DNA of 64,000 bases from CAWCUK01 sp963798775 (GCA_963798775.1 CAWCUK010000008.1:1-64000); one strand, 5' to 3'. Shown: positions 54,079 to 62,969, counted from the stretch's first letter. The notes: generated by a model not told the origin, from the sequence alone. Translations and numbers: made by a program.

Positions 54079-55476
54079 ATGTCAAAATCAAAAACAATTT
54101 TAATTGTTGATGATGAAGAATTTATTCGCGCTAATTTAAACCAAATTTTTTTAGCGGAAAACTATAATACAATATTAAACAGCAGCGGAGAATCGGCTCT
54201 GAAGACAGTATCGGAACAAGAAATTGATCTTGTACTGCTTGATGTTAATCTGCCGGATATGAGCGGAATTGGAGTTTTAAAACAGATAAAAATTCAGCAG
54301 CCGGAAATTTTAGTAATAATAATGACGGGATTCTCTTCGATTGAATCGGCGGTTAAAGCGATAAAACTTGGGGCTTATGACTATATAAAAAAACCGTTCA
54401 AATCTGACGCGATAAAATTAATAACCCGTTTGGCCTTTGAAACTTTAAGTTTAAAGAAAACAGTATTAAAACTTAAAGAACAACAGCCGACCCGAAAAAG
54501 TATAGAAAATATTATAGGAACAAGTCCGCAAATAGAGCATGTAAAAAATCAAATAATTGAATTCGCAAAATATGATTCGGAAACTGTACTAATTACAGGA
54601 GAAAGCGGAACCGGGAAAGAACTTGTTGCTGCGGCACTTCATAATTTAAGTAAAAGAGCCGAAAAGGATTTTGTAGAAATTAATTGCGCTTCAATACCGG
54701 AATCACTATTAGAAAGTGAACTTTTCGGATATGAAAAAGGGGCTTTTACCGACGCGAAAAACAGTAAAGCCGGATTACTGGAAAAAGCAGACAGCGGCAC
54801 ATTATTTTTGGATGAAATCGGTGAGATGAGTCTTCTTCTGCAGGCAAAAATATTACGGGTTATTGAGAATAAAAAATTTATGCGGTTAGGTTCTACCAAA
54901 GAAACAGAATCTAATTTAAGAGTTATCGCGGCAACAAATAAAAATTTAAAAGAAGCGATTTCACAGAAACATTTTAGGGAAGATCTTTATTATAGGCTTA
55001 ATGTTTTGCGGATAGAAATTCCGGAACTAAAGAAACGCGGTGACGATGTTTTACTCTTGGCGGAATATTTTCTTAATGTTTTTAATAAAAAATTTAATAA
55101 AAAAATCTCAGGCTTTTCAGAAGAAGCAAAAAAATTAATAAAAAATTATAATTGGCCGGGAAATGTACGTGAATTAAAAAATATTGTAGAAAGAGTCTGT
55201 ATTCTTCAAAAACAGCCGATAGTAGAAGTGTTTCATCTTCCGGGCGAATTAACAGCAAATTCACTTAATAAAGAAGAATATTTTAATATAGATAACATCG
55301 ATTTTTCAAATTCATCTTTTGAAAATATTTTAAGAGAAGCGGAAATTAATCTTTTAATAAAAGCTTACAAACTAAGCGGAAATAATACTTCGCAAACAGC
55401 ACGCCTTCTAAAAATACCCAGAGAAACCCTTCGTTATAAATTAGAGAAATATAAAATAGGAGATGGTGAATTTTAG
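54079..55476 (+). CDS. NtrC-family sigma-54-dependent response regulator
   Basis: This 465-residue protein has a receiver domain (D55 in LVLLDVNLPD, K105 in YIKKPF), a AAA+ sigma-54 activator domain (Walker A GESGTGKE 174-181, GAFTDA 221-226, Walker B LFLDEIGEM 242-250, arginine segment YYRLNVLRIEIPELKKR) and a Fis-type helix-turn-helix (about 423-456, NNTSQTARLLKIPRETLRYK). The sigma-54 contact loop reads GAFTDA rather than GAFTGA. It is phosphorylated by the upstream kinase and should activate the sigma-54 promoter at 55583. Its stop codon lies inside the candidate enhancer. Confidence 0.92.
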   Translation: MSKSKTILIVDDEEFIRANLNQIFLAENYNTILNSSGESALKTVSEQEIDLVLLDVNLPDMSGIGVLKQIKIQQPEILVIIMTGFSSIESAVKAIKLGAYDYIKKPFKSDAIKLITRLAFETLSLKKTVLKLKEQQPTRKSIENIIGTSPQIEHVKNQIIEFAKYDSETVLITGESGTGKELVAAALHNLSKRAEKDFVEINCASIPESLLESELFGYEKGAFTDAKNSKAGLLEKADSGTLFLDEIGEMSLLLQAKILRVIENKKFMRLGSTKETESNLRVIAATNKNLKEAISQKHFREDLYYRLNVLRIEIPELKKRGDDVLLLAEYFLNVFNKKFNKKISGFSEEAKKLIKNYNWPGNVRELKNIVERVCILQKQPIVEVFHLPGELTANSLNKEEYFNIDNIDFSNSSFENILREAEINLLIKAYKLSGNNTSQTARLLKIPRETLRYKLEKYKIGDGEF

Positions 55477-55504
55477 CCGGACTTGGCGAAAATTAGCCGG
55501 CTAA
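55473..55504 (+). promoter_or_regulatory. Candidate enhancer for the NtrC-like activator
   Basis: The palindrome TTAGCCGGCTAA (55493-55504) is preceded 20 bases upstream by the half-site TTAGCCGG (55473-55480), which overlaps the regulator's stop codon. Spacing of two helical turns and a distance of about 80-110 bases to the sigma-54 box fit an upstream activator site bound by a Fis-type dimer. Confidence 0.5.
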
Positions 55505-55582
55505 ATAATATTCAAACTAGAAGTATTAAAAATATTCCCCCTTTTTTTCTTAAAAAAATAACACCTTTTAAAATCAGCTTTC

Positions 55583-55597
55583 TGGCACAACAGTTGT
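55583..55597 (+). promoter_or_regulatory. Sigma-54 promoter of the porin-liv operon
   Basis: TGGCAC (55583-55588), five bases and TTGT (55594-55597) match the -24/-12 sigma-54 consensus (TGGCAC-N5-TTGC) with one mismatch at the -12 cytosine. The gene at 55662 starts 64 bases downstream, with a GGGAG ribosome site (about 55650-55654). An NtrC-type activator gene lies immediately upstream. Confidence 0.65.
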
Positions 55598-55661
55598 CAT
55601 CTCTTAAATATTCGGATAAATAAATTCGATATATTTTAATCATATAAGAGGGAGAAGAAAT

Positions 55662-56660
55662 ATGAAAATATTTCTAGTAATAACAACCGTCCTACTATTT
55701 TCGCTTACAGTTTTTGCACAGGATGTTCCTGAGTTAAAGGTTAAATTAGGCGGCACTGTGCAAGGCATGGCCAGCTATGCTCAAACCAATACTGATACAA
55801 ATCAAATCGGTATAGGATTGCGCCGTGTTCGCGTTAAAGTTTTCGGAAACTACGGCGAACATATAAAAAGCTTTGTTCAATTCGAACTTACATCTCCAAA
55901 ACTCTTAGATGCTCGAATTGAATATATAGTATCGAAAGCTTTTCAAATTAGAGTAGGCCGATTTATCGGAGCGGGTGTTAGAGCCGGCGGCTTAACCGCC
56001 CATACGGATATAGATATAGTTGAACGCGCGGCATCGGCAATTTACTGGGGACAAAGAACGATCGGCGCTGACTATAGAGATTTCGGAATTGCTGCATTAG
56101 GCGATATAAACGGATTCGGCTACAACCTAACAATTCATAACGGAGACGGTTCTCAAAATATTAAAGCCTCTCAACTAAGTCTAGCAAAAAATTTAAATAA
56201 CGGAATGGCCGTCAGCGGAATGGTTTATTATAAACCGCCTCAATTAAAAGGTTTTGAAACAGGCGGATATTACGGAATAGGAAATAAAACTTTTAACGAA
56301 TACAGCAGCTATAACTTCTATATTTATTATGAGCCTCTTCCCTTCCGCGCAAAAGCTGAAATAATTTCAGCGACAAATAAAGGGGGCGCTAAAGATGTTA
56401 CATTTTTAGGATATTACATTTTTGGAGCGTATAGAGTTACACAAGATATAGAAGTCCTTGCCCGTTTTGAAAACTTAGATCCCAATACAGACATAGAAAA
56501 AGACAAAGGAACATTTGTAACCATCGGTGCCTCCTATGCCTTTTTCCCGGCAAGCTGGAAAACAGCAAAAATTACCGCAGCTTATGTAATTCGTAATGAA
56601 GAAGCTGATCCTCAAATAGACAATAATGTTTTTTATATAATGTTTCAAACCGCGTTATAA
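55662..56660 (+). CDS. Outer-membrane porin (phosphate-selective O/P-like)
   Basis: This 332-residue protein has a signal peptide (KIFLVITTVLLFSLTVFAQD) and the porin O/P-like pattern: GIGLRRVRVKVFGNYGEHIK, SFVQFELTSPKLLDARIEYI, FQIRVGRF, barrel strands such as YYEPLPFRAKAEIISATN, and a C-terminal strand ending NNVFYIMFQTAL. It forms an outer-membrane channel, here probably for the solute taken up by the ABC system encoded downstream. It is the first gene after the sigma-54 promoter and is 22 bases from the binding-protein gene. Confidence 0.8.
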   Translation: MKIFLVITTVLLFSLTVFAQDVPELKVKLGGTVQGMASYAQTNTDTNQIGIGLRRVRVKVFGNYGEHIKSFVQFELTSPKLLDARIEYIVSKAFQIRVGRFIGAGVRAGGLTAHTDIDIVERAASAIYWGQRTIGADYRDFGIAALGDINGFGYNLTIHNGDGSQNIKASQLSLAKNLNNGMAVSGMVYYKPPQLKGFETGGYYGIGNKTFNEYSSYNFYIYYEPLPFRAKAEIISATNKGGAKDVTFLGYYIFGAYRVTQDIEVLARFENLDPNTDIEKDKGTFVTIGASYAFFPASWKTAKITAAYVIRNEEADPQIDNNVFYIMFQTAL

Positions 56661-56682
56661 AAGAATAAAAAGAGAGGAATAA

Positions 56683-57918
56683 ATGAAATTACTAAGAATT
56701 TTTATATCAATTTCTTTGGCAGTATTTGCCCTCAGTATAGGCGGCTGCGGCAGTAATGATAACGGGCCCATAAAAATCGGAGTACTACTTCCATTAACGG
56801 GCGCACAAGCTAATTTCGGTGAAATGGAAAAAAATTCATTTGAAATGGTTAAGGAAAAAGTTAATAATAACGGCGGAATAAAAGGACGCAACCTGGAATT
56901 TGTTTATGAAGATGATACAGGGAAACCGGATGTAGGAAGATCGGGCGCCGAGAAGTTAATTAATGTAGATAAAGTTCCCATAATTGCCGGAGGATACAGC
57001 TCTTCTGTTACTTTTGCGGCGTGCGCGGTTGCCCAGCAGAATAGAGTTCCTTTTCTGGTTTGCACAGGATCGGTAGATAAAATTACAGAACCTTCATCTT
57101 TTAATTTAACCAAAAACGACGGTGATAAATTTTATATTTACCGATTAAATCCTCCTGTTTCAGAATATGCTTCCGGATTAGAAAGTATGCTGACTCAAGT
57201 AATAAAACCCAAATCAGTAGTAATTATCCATGAGAACACCGCTTTCGGAACCGGCGGCGCTGAATCATTTGAAAAAACCGCGAAACAACTGGGCATTAAA
57301 GTCCTAGATGTAAAATCCTATTCAAGCGGTGCCGTTGATTTTAAGCCCTTGCTTGAAAACGCCAGAAAATTAAATCCCGATTTAGTTTATATGATTTCCT
57401 ATGTAATGGACGCCGCACTATTGATGAAACAAGCCCGCGAGATAGATTTCAAACCGGCTTTATTTGTAGGCGCCGGAGCCGGTTATACCATGCCCGCTTT
57501 TAAGGATAACGCCGGGAACGCTGCAAACAGAGTTGTTTCAACTACTTTATGGCATCAGTCATTACCAATAGAAGGAGCACATGAATATTTTGATAATTAC
57601 GTAAAAAAATATGGCGGAGACGGGCCGGATTATCATGGAGCAGAAGCATACGCGGCCGCTCAAGTAATTGCTGATTTGCTGAAAAGAACAGATGATTACA
57701 CACCCAAAAATTTAAAAAACAGTTTAGACAAAACGGATTTAGAAACTATTTTCGGCCAGGTAAAATTCACTTCATACGATGAAAAAATTCATCAAAATAA
57801 AATGAATACATATGTGGTACAATGGATTGACGGAAATTTGAAATTAGTTTGGCCAAAAGATTTGGCAAACGCTCAATTTGAATATCCTATTCCATGGCAA
57901 ACTGTTTGGAATCAATAA
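56683..57918 (+). CDS. livK: Branched-chain amino-acid-type ABC transporter substrate-binding lipoprotein
   Basis: This 411-residue protein has a lipobox (ALSIGGCG, cysteine about residue 23) and the Leu/Ile/Val-binding protein fold: IKIGVLLPLTGAQANFGEME, NNNGGIKGRNLEFVYEDDTG, IIAGGYSSSVTFAACAVAQQ, NRVPFLVCTGSVDKIT and IIHENTAFGTGGAESFEK. Residues after VDFKPLL show the second lobe. The specific ligand may be an amino acid, amide or aromatic acid. Permeases and ATPases follow in order. Confidence 0.9.
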   Translation: MKLLRIFISISLAVFALSIGGCGSNDNGPIKIGVLLPLTGAQANFGEMEKNSFEMVKEKVNNNGGIKGRNLEFVYEDDTGKPDVGRSGAEKLINVDKVPIIAGGYSSSVTFAACAVAQQNRVPFLVCTGSVDKITEPSSFNLTKNDGDKFYIYRLNPPVSEYASGLESMLTQVIKPKSVVIIHENTAFGTGGAESFEKTAKQLGIKVLDVKSYSSGAVDFKPLLENARKLNPDLVYMISYVMDAALLMKQAREIDFKPALFVGAGAGYTMPAFKDNAGNAANRVVSTTLWHQSLPIEGAHEYFDNYVKKYGGDGPDYHGAEAYAAAQVIADLLKRTDDYTPKNLKNSLDKTDLETIFGQVKFTSYDEKIHQNKMNTYVVQWIDGNLKLVWPKDLANAQFEYPIPWQTVWNQ

Positions 57919-57964
57919 AGAAAAAATACAACAAATTGTACAATAATTTTATTTGAGGTTTAGG

Positions 57965-58840
57965 ATGGAGCTAATTCTGCAGACACTAATTTATGGTTTA
58001 TTAATTGGTGGTTTATACGCGATAATAGGCATCGGGATGACGCTTATTATGGGCGTACTTGGAATAATTAATTTAGCTCACGGCCAAATTATGATGGTAG
58101 CCATGTATCTTACTTGGGTTATCTGGCGTTATGCAGGATTAGATCCATACCTTTCCATTTTTTTAGTTATTCCTATTGTTTTCTTTTTAGGACAGGCATT
58201 AAGTAAATTTCTTTTGTACCCGCTGATTAAAAAAGAATCGATTTTGCCGGAAAATCAAGTACTGATGACTGTAGGGATCGGGATGGTTCTGGTTGAACTT
58301 ACCCGATCCATTTTTTCCAGTGATTACCGCTCACTCCAAACAAGTTATACAGATAAATCATGGCACATCGGCAGCATATCTTTAAACACACCATTAGTGA
58401 TAGCATTCGGAATAGCAATTATTTTAACAATCGGCCTCTTTTTACTGTTGATGAAAACAGATTTAGGAAGAGCAATAAGAGCTACATCGCAGGATCGTGA
58501 AGCGGCTACTCTTATGGGAATCAGCGCTAAAAAAATCACAATATTAACATACGGAATCGGGAGCGGGCTTGTGGCCGCAGCCGGAACTCTGCTATTACCA
58601 ATATATTATCTCTTCCCCGATGTGGGCCCAATTTTTACTGTTAAGGCATTTGTGATAACAATACTAGGGGGATTAGGCTCCCCGATAGGCGCAATTGCCG
58701 GCGGCCTTGTTTTAGGAATTGCCGAGACTTTCGGAGCTACTTATATCAGTATGGGATATAGGGACGCAGTGGGATTAATTATTTTCTTACTCGTATTAGT
58801 TTTTCTTCCCGGCGGTATAAAACAATTAACTAAAATTTAA
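57965..58840 (+). CDS. livH: LivH-family ABC permease
   Basis: This 291-residue protein has about eight membrane helices and the LivH pattern: LIYGLLIGGLYAIIGIGMTL, MGVLGIINLAHGQIMMVAMY, RAIRATSQDREAATLMGISA and FVITILGGLGSPIGAIAGGL. ATG 57965 is preferred because GAGG lies just upstream; a TTG at 57953 would add MRFR. It forms the heterodimeric channel with LivM, encoded 8 bases downstream. Confidence 0.92.
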   Translation: MELILQTLIYGLLIGGLYAIIGIGMTLIMGVLGIINLAHGQIMMVAMYLTWVIWRYAGLDPYLSIFLVIPIVFFLGQALSKFLLYPLIKKESILPENQVLMTVGIGMVLVELTRSIFSSDYRSLQTSYTDKSWHIGSISLNTPLVIAFGIAIILTIGLFLLLMKTDLGRAIRATSQDREAATLMGISAKKITILTYGIGSGLVAAAGTLLLPIYYLFPDVGPIFTVKAFVITILGGLGSPIGAIAGGLVLGIAETFGATYISMGYRDAVGLIIFLLVLVFLPGGIKQLTKI

Positions 58841-58848
58841 GGTATCCA

Positions 58849-59844
58849 ATGAACAGAGCTGACAACCGAAAAAAATTAATACTCACTAAATGGGAATGGA
58901 TAATAGTCGGCGCCGCATTAATTCTGCCGTTAATTTTTAGTTTCTCCCCTTACTTCCAAGGTTTACTCATTTTTGTGATGATATGGGTAATTCTCGGTAG
59001 TTCCTGGAACCTTCTTGCGGGATATACAGGATTAGTCTCCTTCGGACACGCTGCATACTTTGGAATAGGAGCTTACGCGGCCGCTATTCCATTTTTACAT
59101 TTCGGTATTTCACCCTGGTGGGGATTATTAACCGGCGGAATTGCTGCGGTAATTCTCGGTTATTTATTAGGAATTGTTGTCTTTAGATTACGCGGCCCAT
59201 ACTTTGCGCTGGGTACTCTCGCCACAGCCGAAATTCTCCGCCTTGTGTTTGGAGAGGAAGAGTGGCTTTCCAACGGGCATAACGGCATTTTGTATATGAC
59301 AACTTGGATAAGTAAATACCCATACTATTTCATCGCTCTCGCGTTAGCTTTAGGCGCGGTTTTTTCCGTTAAATTTGTGATGAGAACAAAAGCCGGATTT
59401 TATTTCCTGTCTATTCGTGAAGATCAGGATGCGGCTGAGGCTTTGGGGATTAACGCTAAAAAATATAAAAATATAGCTACAGCTATTTCTACTTTTTGGG
59501 CCGGAATGGCAGGCGCTTTTTATATGATTTATATGGGTTTTATAGATCCCGAAGTTGTTTTCGCGCTTCATAACATTTCAATTATTACAATTCTTGTGGG
59601 AATTATCGGTGGAGTAGGAACTGTTTGGGGCCCCGCCGTAGGCGCAATTGTAATGGTTTTTATTCAAGAGCTTTTTCGTTCGTCCATTTTTGGGTTAGCT
59701 CCAGAATGGCTTTCCCGTTTTCATTCCTTAATATTTGGTTTACTTGTAATATTCGTAATTCTCTATATGGCCGGCGGGATTGTTGGAGATTGGAACATTC
59801 TGGCTAAAAGATTCAAATTAAAGCATCTCCCGGAGGAAAAATAA
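58849..59844 (+). CDS. livM: LivM-family ABC permease
   Basis: This 331-residue protein has about nine membrane helices and the LivM pattern: LGSSWNLLAGYTGLVSFGHA, AYFGIGAYAAAIPF, FRLRGPYFALGTLATAEILR, FLSIREDQDAAEALGINAKK and TILVGIIGGVGTVWGPAVGA. It ends 1 base before the ATPase gene, so the genes are coupled. It pairs with LivH for import of branched-chain-type amino acids. Confidence 0.92.
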   Translation: MNRADNRKKLILTKWEWIIVGAALILPLIFSFSPYFQGLLIFVMIWVILGSSWNLLAGYTGLVSFGHAAYFGIGAYAAAIPFLHFGISPWWGLLTGGIAAVILGYLLGIVVFRLRGPYFALGTLATAEILRLVFGEEEWLSNGHNGILYMTTWISKYPYYFIALALALGAVFSVKFVMRTKAGFYFLSIREDQDAAEALGINAKKYKNIATAISTFWAGMAGAFYMIYMGFIDPEVVFALHNISIITILVGIIGGVGTVWGPAVGAIVMVFIQELFRSSIFGLAPEWLSRFHSLIFGLLVIFVILYMAGGIVGDWNILAKRFKLKHLPEEK

Positions 59845-60588
59845 ATGAGCGCATTAACAATAAAAAATCTCACTAAAATTTTTGGCGGCCTAACCGCTGT
59901 TAATGATGTTTCACTTGAAGTTAATGAAGGAGAAATATTCGGTTTAATCGGCCCTAACGGCAGCGGCAAAACAACTATATTTAATTTAATAAGTCAGTTT
60001 TACACAGTTACTTCCGGAAAAATTTATTTTAAAGGACAAGATATAACACACAAAAAAACATATGAAATTTCCCGGCTAGGTGTTGGAAGAACATTCCAGG
60101 TGGTAAAACCTTTAAAAAGATTAACTGTAGAAGAAAATGTAATGGCGGCAGCTTTTGCGAGAGAATCCTCTTTTGCGGGCGCGAGAAAAGCAGCGAACGA
60201 AGTATTAGAATTTTGCAAACTTTCCGATCAAAAAAATATAAAAGCCGGAGGGCTGCCTATCGCAGGCAGAAAAAGATTAGAAATAGCAAAAGCGCTAGCG
60301 ACTCGTCCTTATTTATTATTATTAGATGAAACCGCAGCGGGATTAAATCCTTCCGAATTAGACGAAGCCATAGATATAATAAAGAAAATAAGAAGCGAAC
60401 TTGGAGTTACAATTGTTATTGTTGAACATATTATGAAAGTAATAATGAGTATCAGCGACAGAATTCATGCAATTGCTTACGGCGCCACTATTACAGAAGG
60501 TTCTCCCGCGGAGGTCGCTCAAAATCCAACAGTTATAGAAGCGTATCTTGGTTCCGATTATAATATGGGAGAAAACAATAATGCTTAA
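59845..60588 (+). CDS. livG: LivG-family ABC ATPase
   Basis: This 247-residue protein has Walker A GPNGSGKTT, the LivG-type IFNLISQFYTVTSGKIYFKG and GRTFQVVKPLKRLTVEENVM, Walker B YLLLLDETAAGLNP, and a final TEGSPAEVAQNPTVIEAYLG. The usual LSYG(E/Q)QR signature reads LPIAGRKRLEIAKALA, so the canonical LSGGQ serine is missing, a known variation among LivG-like proteins. The stop overlaps the start of LivF by 8 bases. Confidence 0.92.
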   Translation: MSALTIKNLTKIFGGLTAVNDVSLEVNEGEIFGLIGPNGSGKTTIFNLISQFYTVTSGKIYFKGQDITHKKTYEISRLGVGRTFQVVKPLKRLTVEENVMAAAFARESSFAGARKAANEVLEFCKLSDQKNIKAGGLPIAGRKRLEIAKALATRPYLLLLDETAAGLNPSELDEAIDIIKKIRSELGVTIVIVEHIMKVIMSISDRIHAIAYGATITEGSPAEVAQNPTVIEAYLGSDYNMGENNNA

Positions 60589-61285
60589 TGTTAAAAATAT
60601 TGATATGAGTTACGGAGATCTTCAAGTTTTATGGGATGTTACATTTAAAGTTGATGAAGGTGAAATTGTAGTGCTGGTAGGCGCTAACGGAGCGGGAAAA
60701 TCCTCGATTATAAAAACAATTTCGGGACTTCAAAAACCCTCCGGCGGAACAATTGATTTTGAGAATAAAAAACTTTCCGCAATTTCACCTGAAGAAATTA
60801 TTAAGGAAGGAGTAGTACATGTACCGGAAGGAAGAAGGCTTTTTAACGAAATGTCCGTAGAAGAAAACCTATTTATGGGTTCGCTTCACGGCAAAGCCAA
60901 GCAAAAAAGGATGGAAACCCTTGAAGAATGTTATACTCTCTTCCCAAGGTTAAAAGAAAGACGCAAACAATTAACCGGCACATTAAGCGGAGGGGAACAG
61001 CAAATGGCGGCGGTGGCAAGAGGTTTAATGTCATTACCTAAACTTCTTATGCTCGATGAACCGAGCCTTGGACTCGCCCCCGTTTTAGTTCAAAATATTT
61101 TTGAAATTATTAAAGATATTAATAAAAAAGGGATTACTGTATTGTTAGTTGAACAAAATGTTCAGCTTACTTTAAAATTTTGTAACCGCGCCTATGTACT
61201 TGAAAACGGTAGAATTACTTTAACAGGAACCGGTAAAGAGTTATTAAACAACGAGCATGTAAAAGCAGCTTATTTAGGCATTTAA
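60581..61285 (+). CDS. livF: LivF-family ABC ATPase
   Basis: This 234-residue protein has Walker A GANGAGKSS, the LivF-type HVPEGRRLFNEMSVEENLFM, signature TLSGGEQQMAAVARGLM, Walker B LLMLDEPSLGLAP and switch LLVEQNVQLTLKF. ATG 60581 overlaps the livG stop; an ATG 33 bases further upstream lies inside livG and is less likely. It completes the importer encoded from 56683. Confidence 0.92.
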   Translation: MLNVKNIDMSYGDLQVLWDVTFKVDEGEIVVLVGANGAGKSSIIKTISGLQKPSGGTIDFENKKLSAISPEEIIKEGVVHVPEGRRLFNEMSVEENLFMGSLHGKAKQKRMETLEECYTLFPRLKERRKQLTGTLSGGEQQMAAVARGLMSLPKLLMLDEPSLGLAPVLVQNIFEIIKDINKKGITVLLVEQNVQLTLKFCNRAYVLENGRITLTGTGKELLNNEHVKAAYLGI

Positions 61286-61309
61286 AATTATTCACTTGAG
61301 GAGAATAAT

Positions 61310-61960
61310 ATGATAGTCCGCAAATGGATGACTGAAAATCCGATAACCATTGATTTTAGCGCATCATTATCAGAAGCGATAAACAAACTAAAACATAATA
61401 AAATAAGAAGGCTTCCGGTCTTAAAGAAAGGAAAGCTGGTAGGAATTGTTTCGGACAGGGATTTAAAAGAAGCCTCTCCTTCCAAAGCTACTTCTTTAGA
61501 TATTTGGGAGCTGCATTACTTAATGTCTAAAATAAAAGTAAATGATATTATGACGAAGAAGCCCAAAACTGTAACACCGGAAACTTCTTTAGAACGAGCC
61601 GCAATAATAATGTTCGATAATAAAATAGGCGGATTGCCGGTTGTTGATAAGGAAGAAAACTTAATCGGCATTTTAACAGAACAAGATGTCTTTAAAGCGT
61701 TAATAAACATTACCGGAGCACGAATAGCGGCAAACAGAATTTCTATAATTATTCCGGATAAACCGGGTTCCATAAAAGATGTAATGGATATTATGCGTAA
61801 ACACGCGTTCAAATATAACAGTATATTAACAACGCATGAAAGCGTAAAAGACGGATTTAGAGAAGTATTAATAAGATTTCAAGCGGAGGAAGAGGAACTT
61901 GAAAAAATCATGGAAGATTTGAAAAAGAATTTCAAGGAGGTTGAATTAACAATCGATTAG
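61310..61960 (+). CDS. CBS-pair protein with ACT domain (AcuB-like)
   Basis: This 216-residue protein has two CBS motifs (MTENPITIDFSASLSEAINK, KIRRLPVLKKGKLVGIVSDR, and MTKKPKTVTPETSLERAAII, IGGLPVVDKEENLIGILTEQ) and a C-terminal ACT-like domain (RISIIIPDKPGSIKDVMDIM). Such proteins bind adenine nucleotides and an amino acid, so it could sense the cargo of the adjoining transporter. It is 24 bases after livF with a strong GAGGAG site, so it probably belongs to the operon. A terminator follows at 61974. Confidence 0.85.
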   Translation: MIVRKWMTENPITIDFSASLSEAINKLKHNKIRRLPVLKKGKLVGIVSDRDLKEASPSKATSLDIWELHYLMSKIKVNDIMTKKPKTVTPETSLERAAIIMFDNKIGGLPVVDKEENLIGILTEQDVFKALINITGARIAANRISIIIPDKPGSIKDVMDIMRKHAFKYNSILTTHESVKDGFREVLIRFQAEEEELEKIMEDLKKNFKEVELTID

Positions 61961-61973
61961 AAAAAAAATAACG

Positions 61974-62003
61974 AGACTGTCTCAAATAAAAATGAAACAG
62001 TCT
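61974..62003. terminator. Terminator hairpin after the liv operon
   Basis: AGACTGT (61974-61980) pairs with ACAGTCT (61997-62003) around a 16-base loop, with A runs before and T residues after. It can serve both the plus-strand operon and the convergent VOC gene ending at 62013. Confidence 0.65.
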
Positions 62004-62012
62004 TTGTTTAAA

Positions 62013-62423
62013 TTAATCTTTGGGTTCAATAATACTAAACCAGTTTCCGGAATCATCTGTCATGACAGCCTCAATTCCATAAAATTTTTCCTCCGGCGGA
62101 ATTTTAAAATTAACTCCTTTTTCTAATAATTCCTCATAAGTTTTTCTACAATCATCAACTTCAAAAAGAAATCCTCCCAAATTTCCGTTTTTTATAACAT
62201 CCCGAGTTTTTTCTGCTGCTTCCTGGTTAAACATAAATCCGGCGGTTACGGGCATTAAAATAATTTCCAAATCATTCTGATTAGGAGGTGAAACAGTTAA
62301 CCATCTAAAACCTTCACTTTTATCATCCGTAACAACCTTAAAACCGAGTTTATTAACAAAAAACTCGTATGCGTTATCCTGATCTAAAACAAACAGAGAT
62401 GTGTGGGTCATTCTTTTAATCAT
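62013..62423 (-). CDS. VOC-family (glyoxalase/bleomycin-resistance-like) protein
   Basis: This 136-residue protein has the paired beta-alpha-beta-beta-beta units of the vicinal oxygen chelate fold: MTHTSLFVLDQDNAYEFFVN, KLGFKVVTDDKSEGFRWLTV, then GGFLFEVDDCRKTYEELLEK and EAVMTDDSGNWFSIIEPKD. The metal-ligand residues H7, E52-type and E-terminal positions are partly present. Substrate is unknown. It is a single gene on the minus strand. Confidence 0.82.
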   Translation of the reverse strand: MIKRMTHTSLFVLDQDNAYEFFVNKLGFKVVTDDKSEGFRWLTVSPPNQNDLEIILMPVTAGFMFNQEAAEKTRDVIKNGNLGGFLFEVDDCRKTYEELLEKGVNFKIPPEEKFYGIEAVMTDDSGNWFSIIEPKD

Positions 62424-62580
62424 TTAAAGTCTCCTATTTTCCCGAAAGATAATAAAGGATTTTACCATTTACTTAAAAATTTATTAGATGATTTTTTATT
62501 TGTGATGTATTTAGGACAGAATGAATAATTAATTATATAAGTTGAATTTATAATCATTAACAAAAAAGAAAGGGAAATTA

Positions 62581-62883
62581 ATGGCAGCCGACAGCGCTAA
62601 TTATCATGAACCTATTAATGAACTTTCCGATGAAACCAGAGACAGGCATAGGGCATTAACATCTTTAATTGAAGAGTTTGAGGCTATTGACTGGTATCAG
62701 CAGAGAATTGACGCTTGTAAAGATGAAGAATTAAAAAATATTTTACGCCATAATATGAATGAAGAAAGAGAACACGCTTCGATGATGCTGGAATGGCTAA
62801 GAAGGAAAGATTCCACTCTGTCGGATAAACTGAAACAGTATTTGTTTACGGAAAAATCTATTGTAGAAATTGAAGAAGATTAA
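62581..62883 (+). CDS. Encapsulated-ferritin-like protein (EncFtn family) without targeting tail
   Basis: This 100-residue protein matches EncFtn: HEPINELSDETRDRHRALTS, LIEEFEAIDWYQQRIDACKD and NMNEEREHASMMLEWLRRKD. The ferroxidase residues E32, E62 and H65, the entry-site E31/E34 and the W38-Y39 pair are all conserved. Known EncFtn proteins end in a short encapsulation peptide (type GSLxI / GLGIGSL). Here the protein stops at VEIEED with no such tail, and no encapsulin gene adjoins it. It should oxidise ferrous iron, but may act outside an encapsulin shell or in one encoded elsewhere. Confidence 0.88.
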   Translation: MAADSANYHEPINELSDETRDRHRALTSLIEEFEAIDWYQQRIDACKDEELKNILRHNMNEEREHASMMLEWLRRKDSTLSDKLKQYLFTEKSIVEIEED

Positions 62884-62920
62884 AAATTTTTCACCGAATG
62901 TTACCAGAATTTAAAATAAA

Positions 62921-62947
62921 AAAAGCTGCCTTTTTTCGGCAGCTTTT
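62921..62947 (+). terminator. Terminator after the EncFtn-like gene
   Basis: AAAAGCTGCC (62921-62930) and GGCAGCTTTT (62938-62947) form a 10-base stem with a 7-base loop, followed by a T run. The preceding A run lets it also terminate the convergent gene at 62970. Confidence 0.8.
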
Positions 62948-62969
62948 TCTAATATAAGAACATGTTATT

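Noticed and set aside
62884..62969. A frameshifted encapsulation peptide after the EncFtn-like gene
   Set aside because: None of the frames before the terminator encodes a GSL-type tail.
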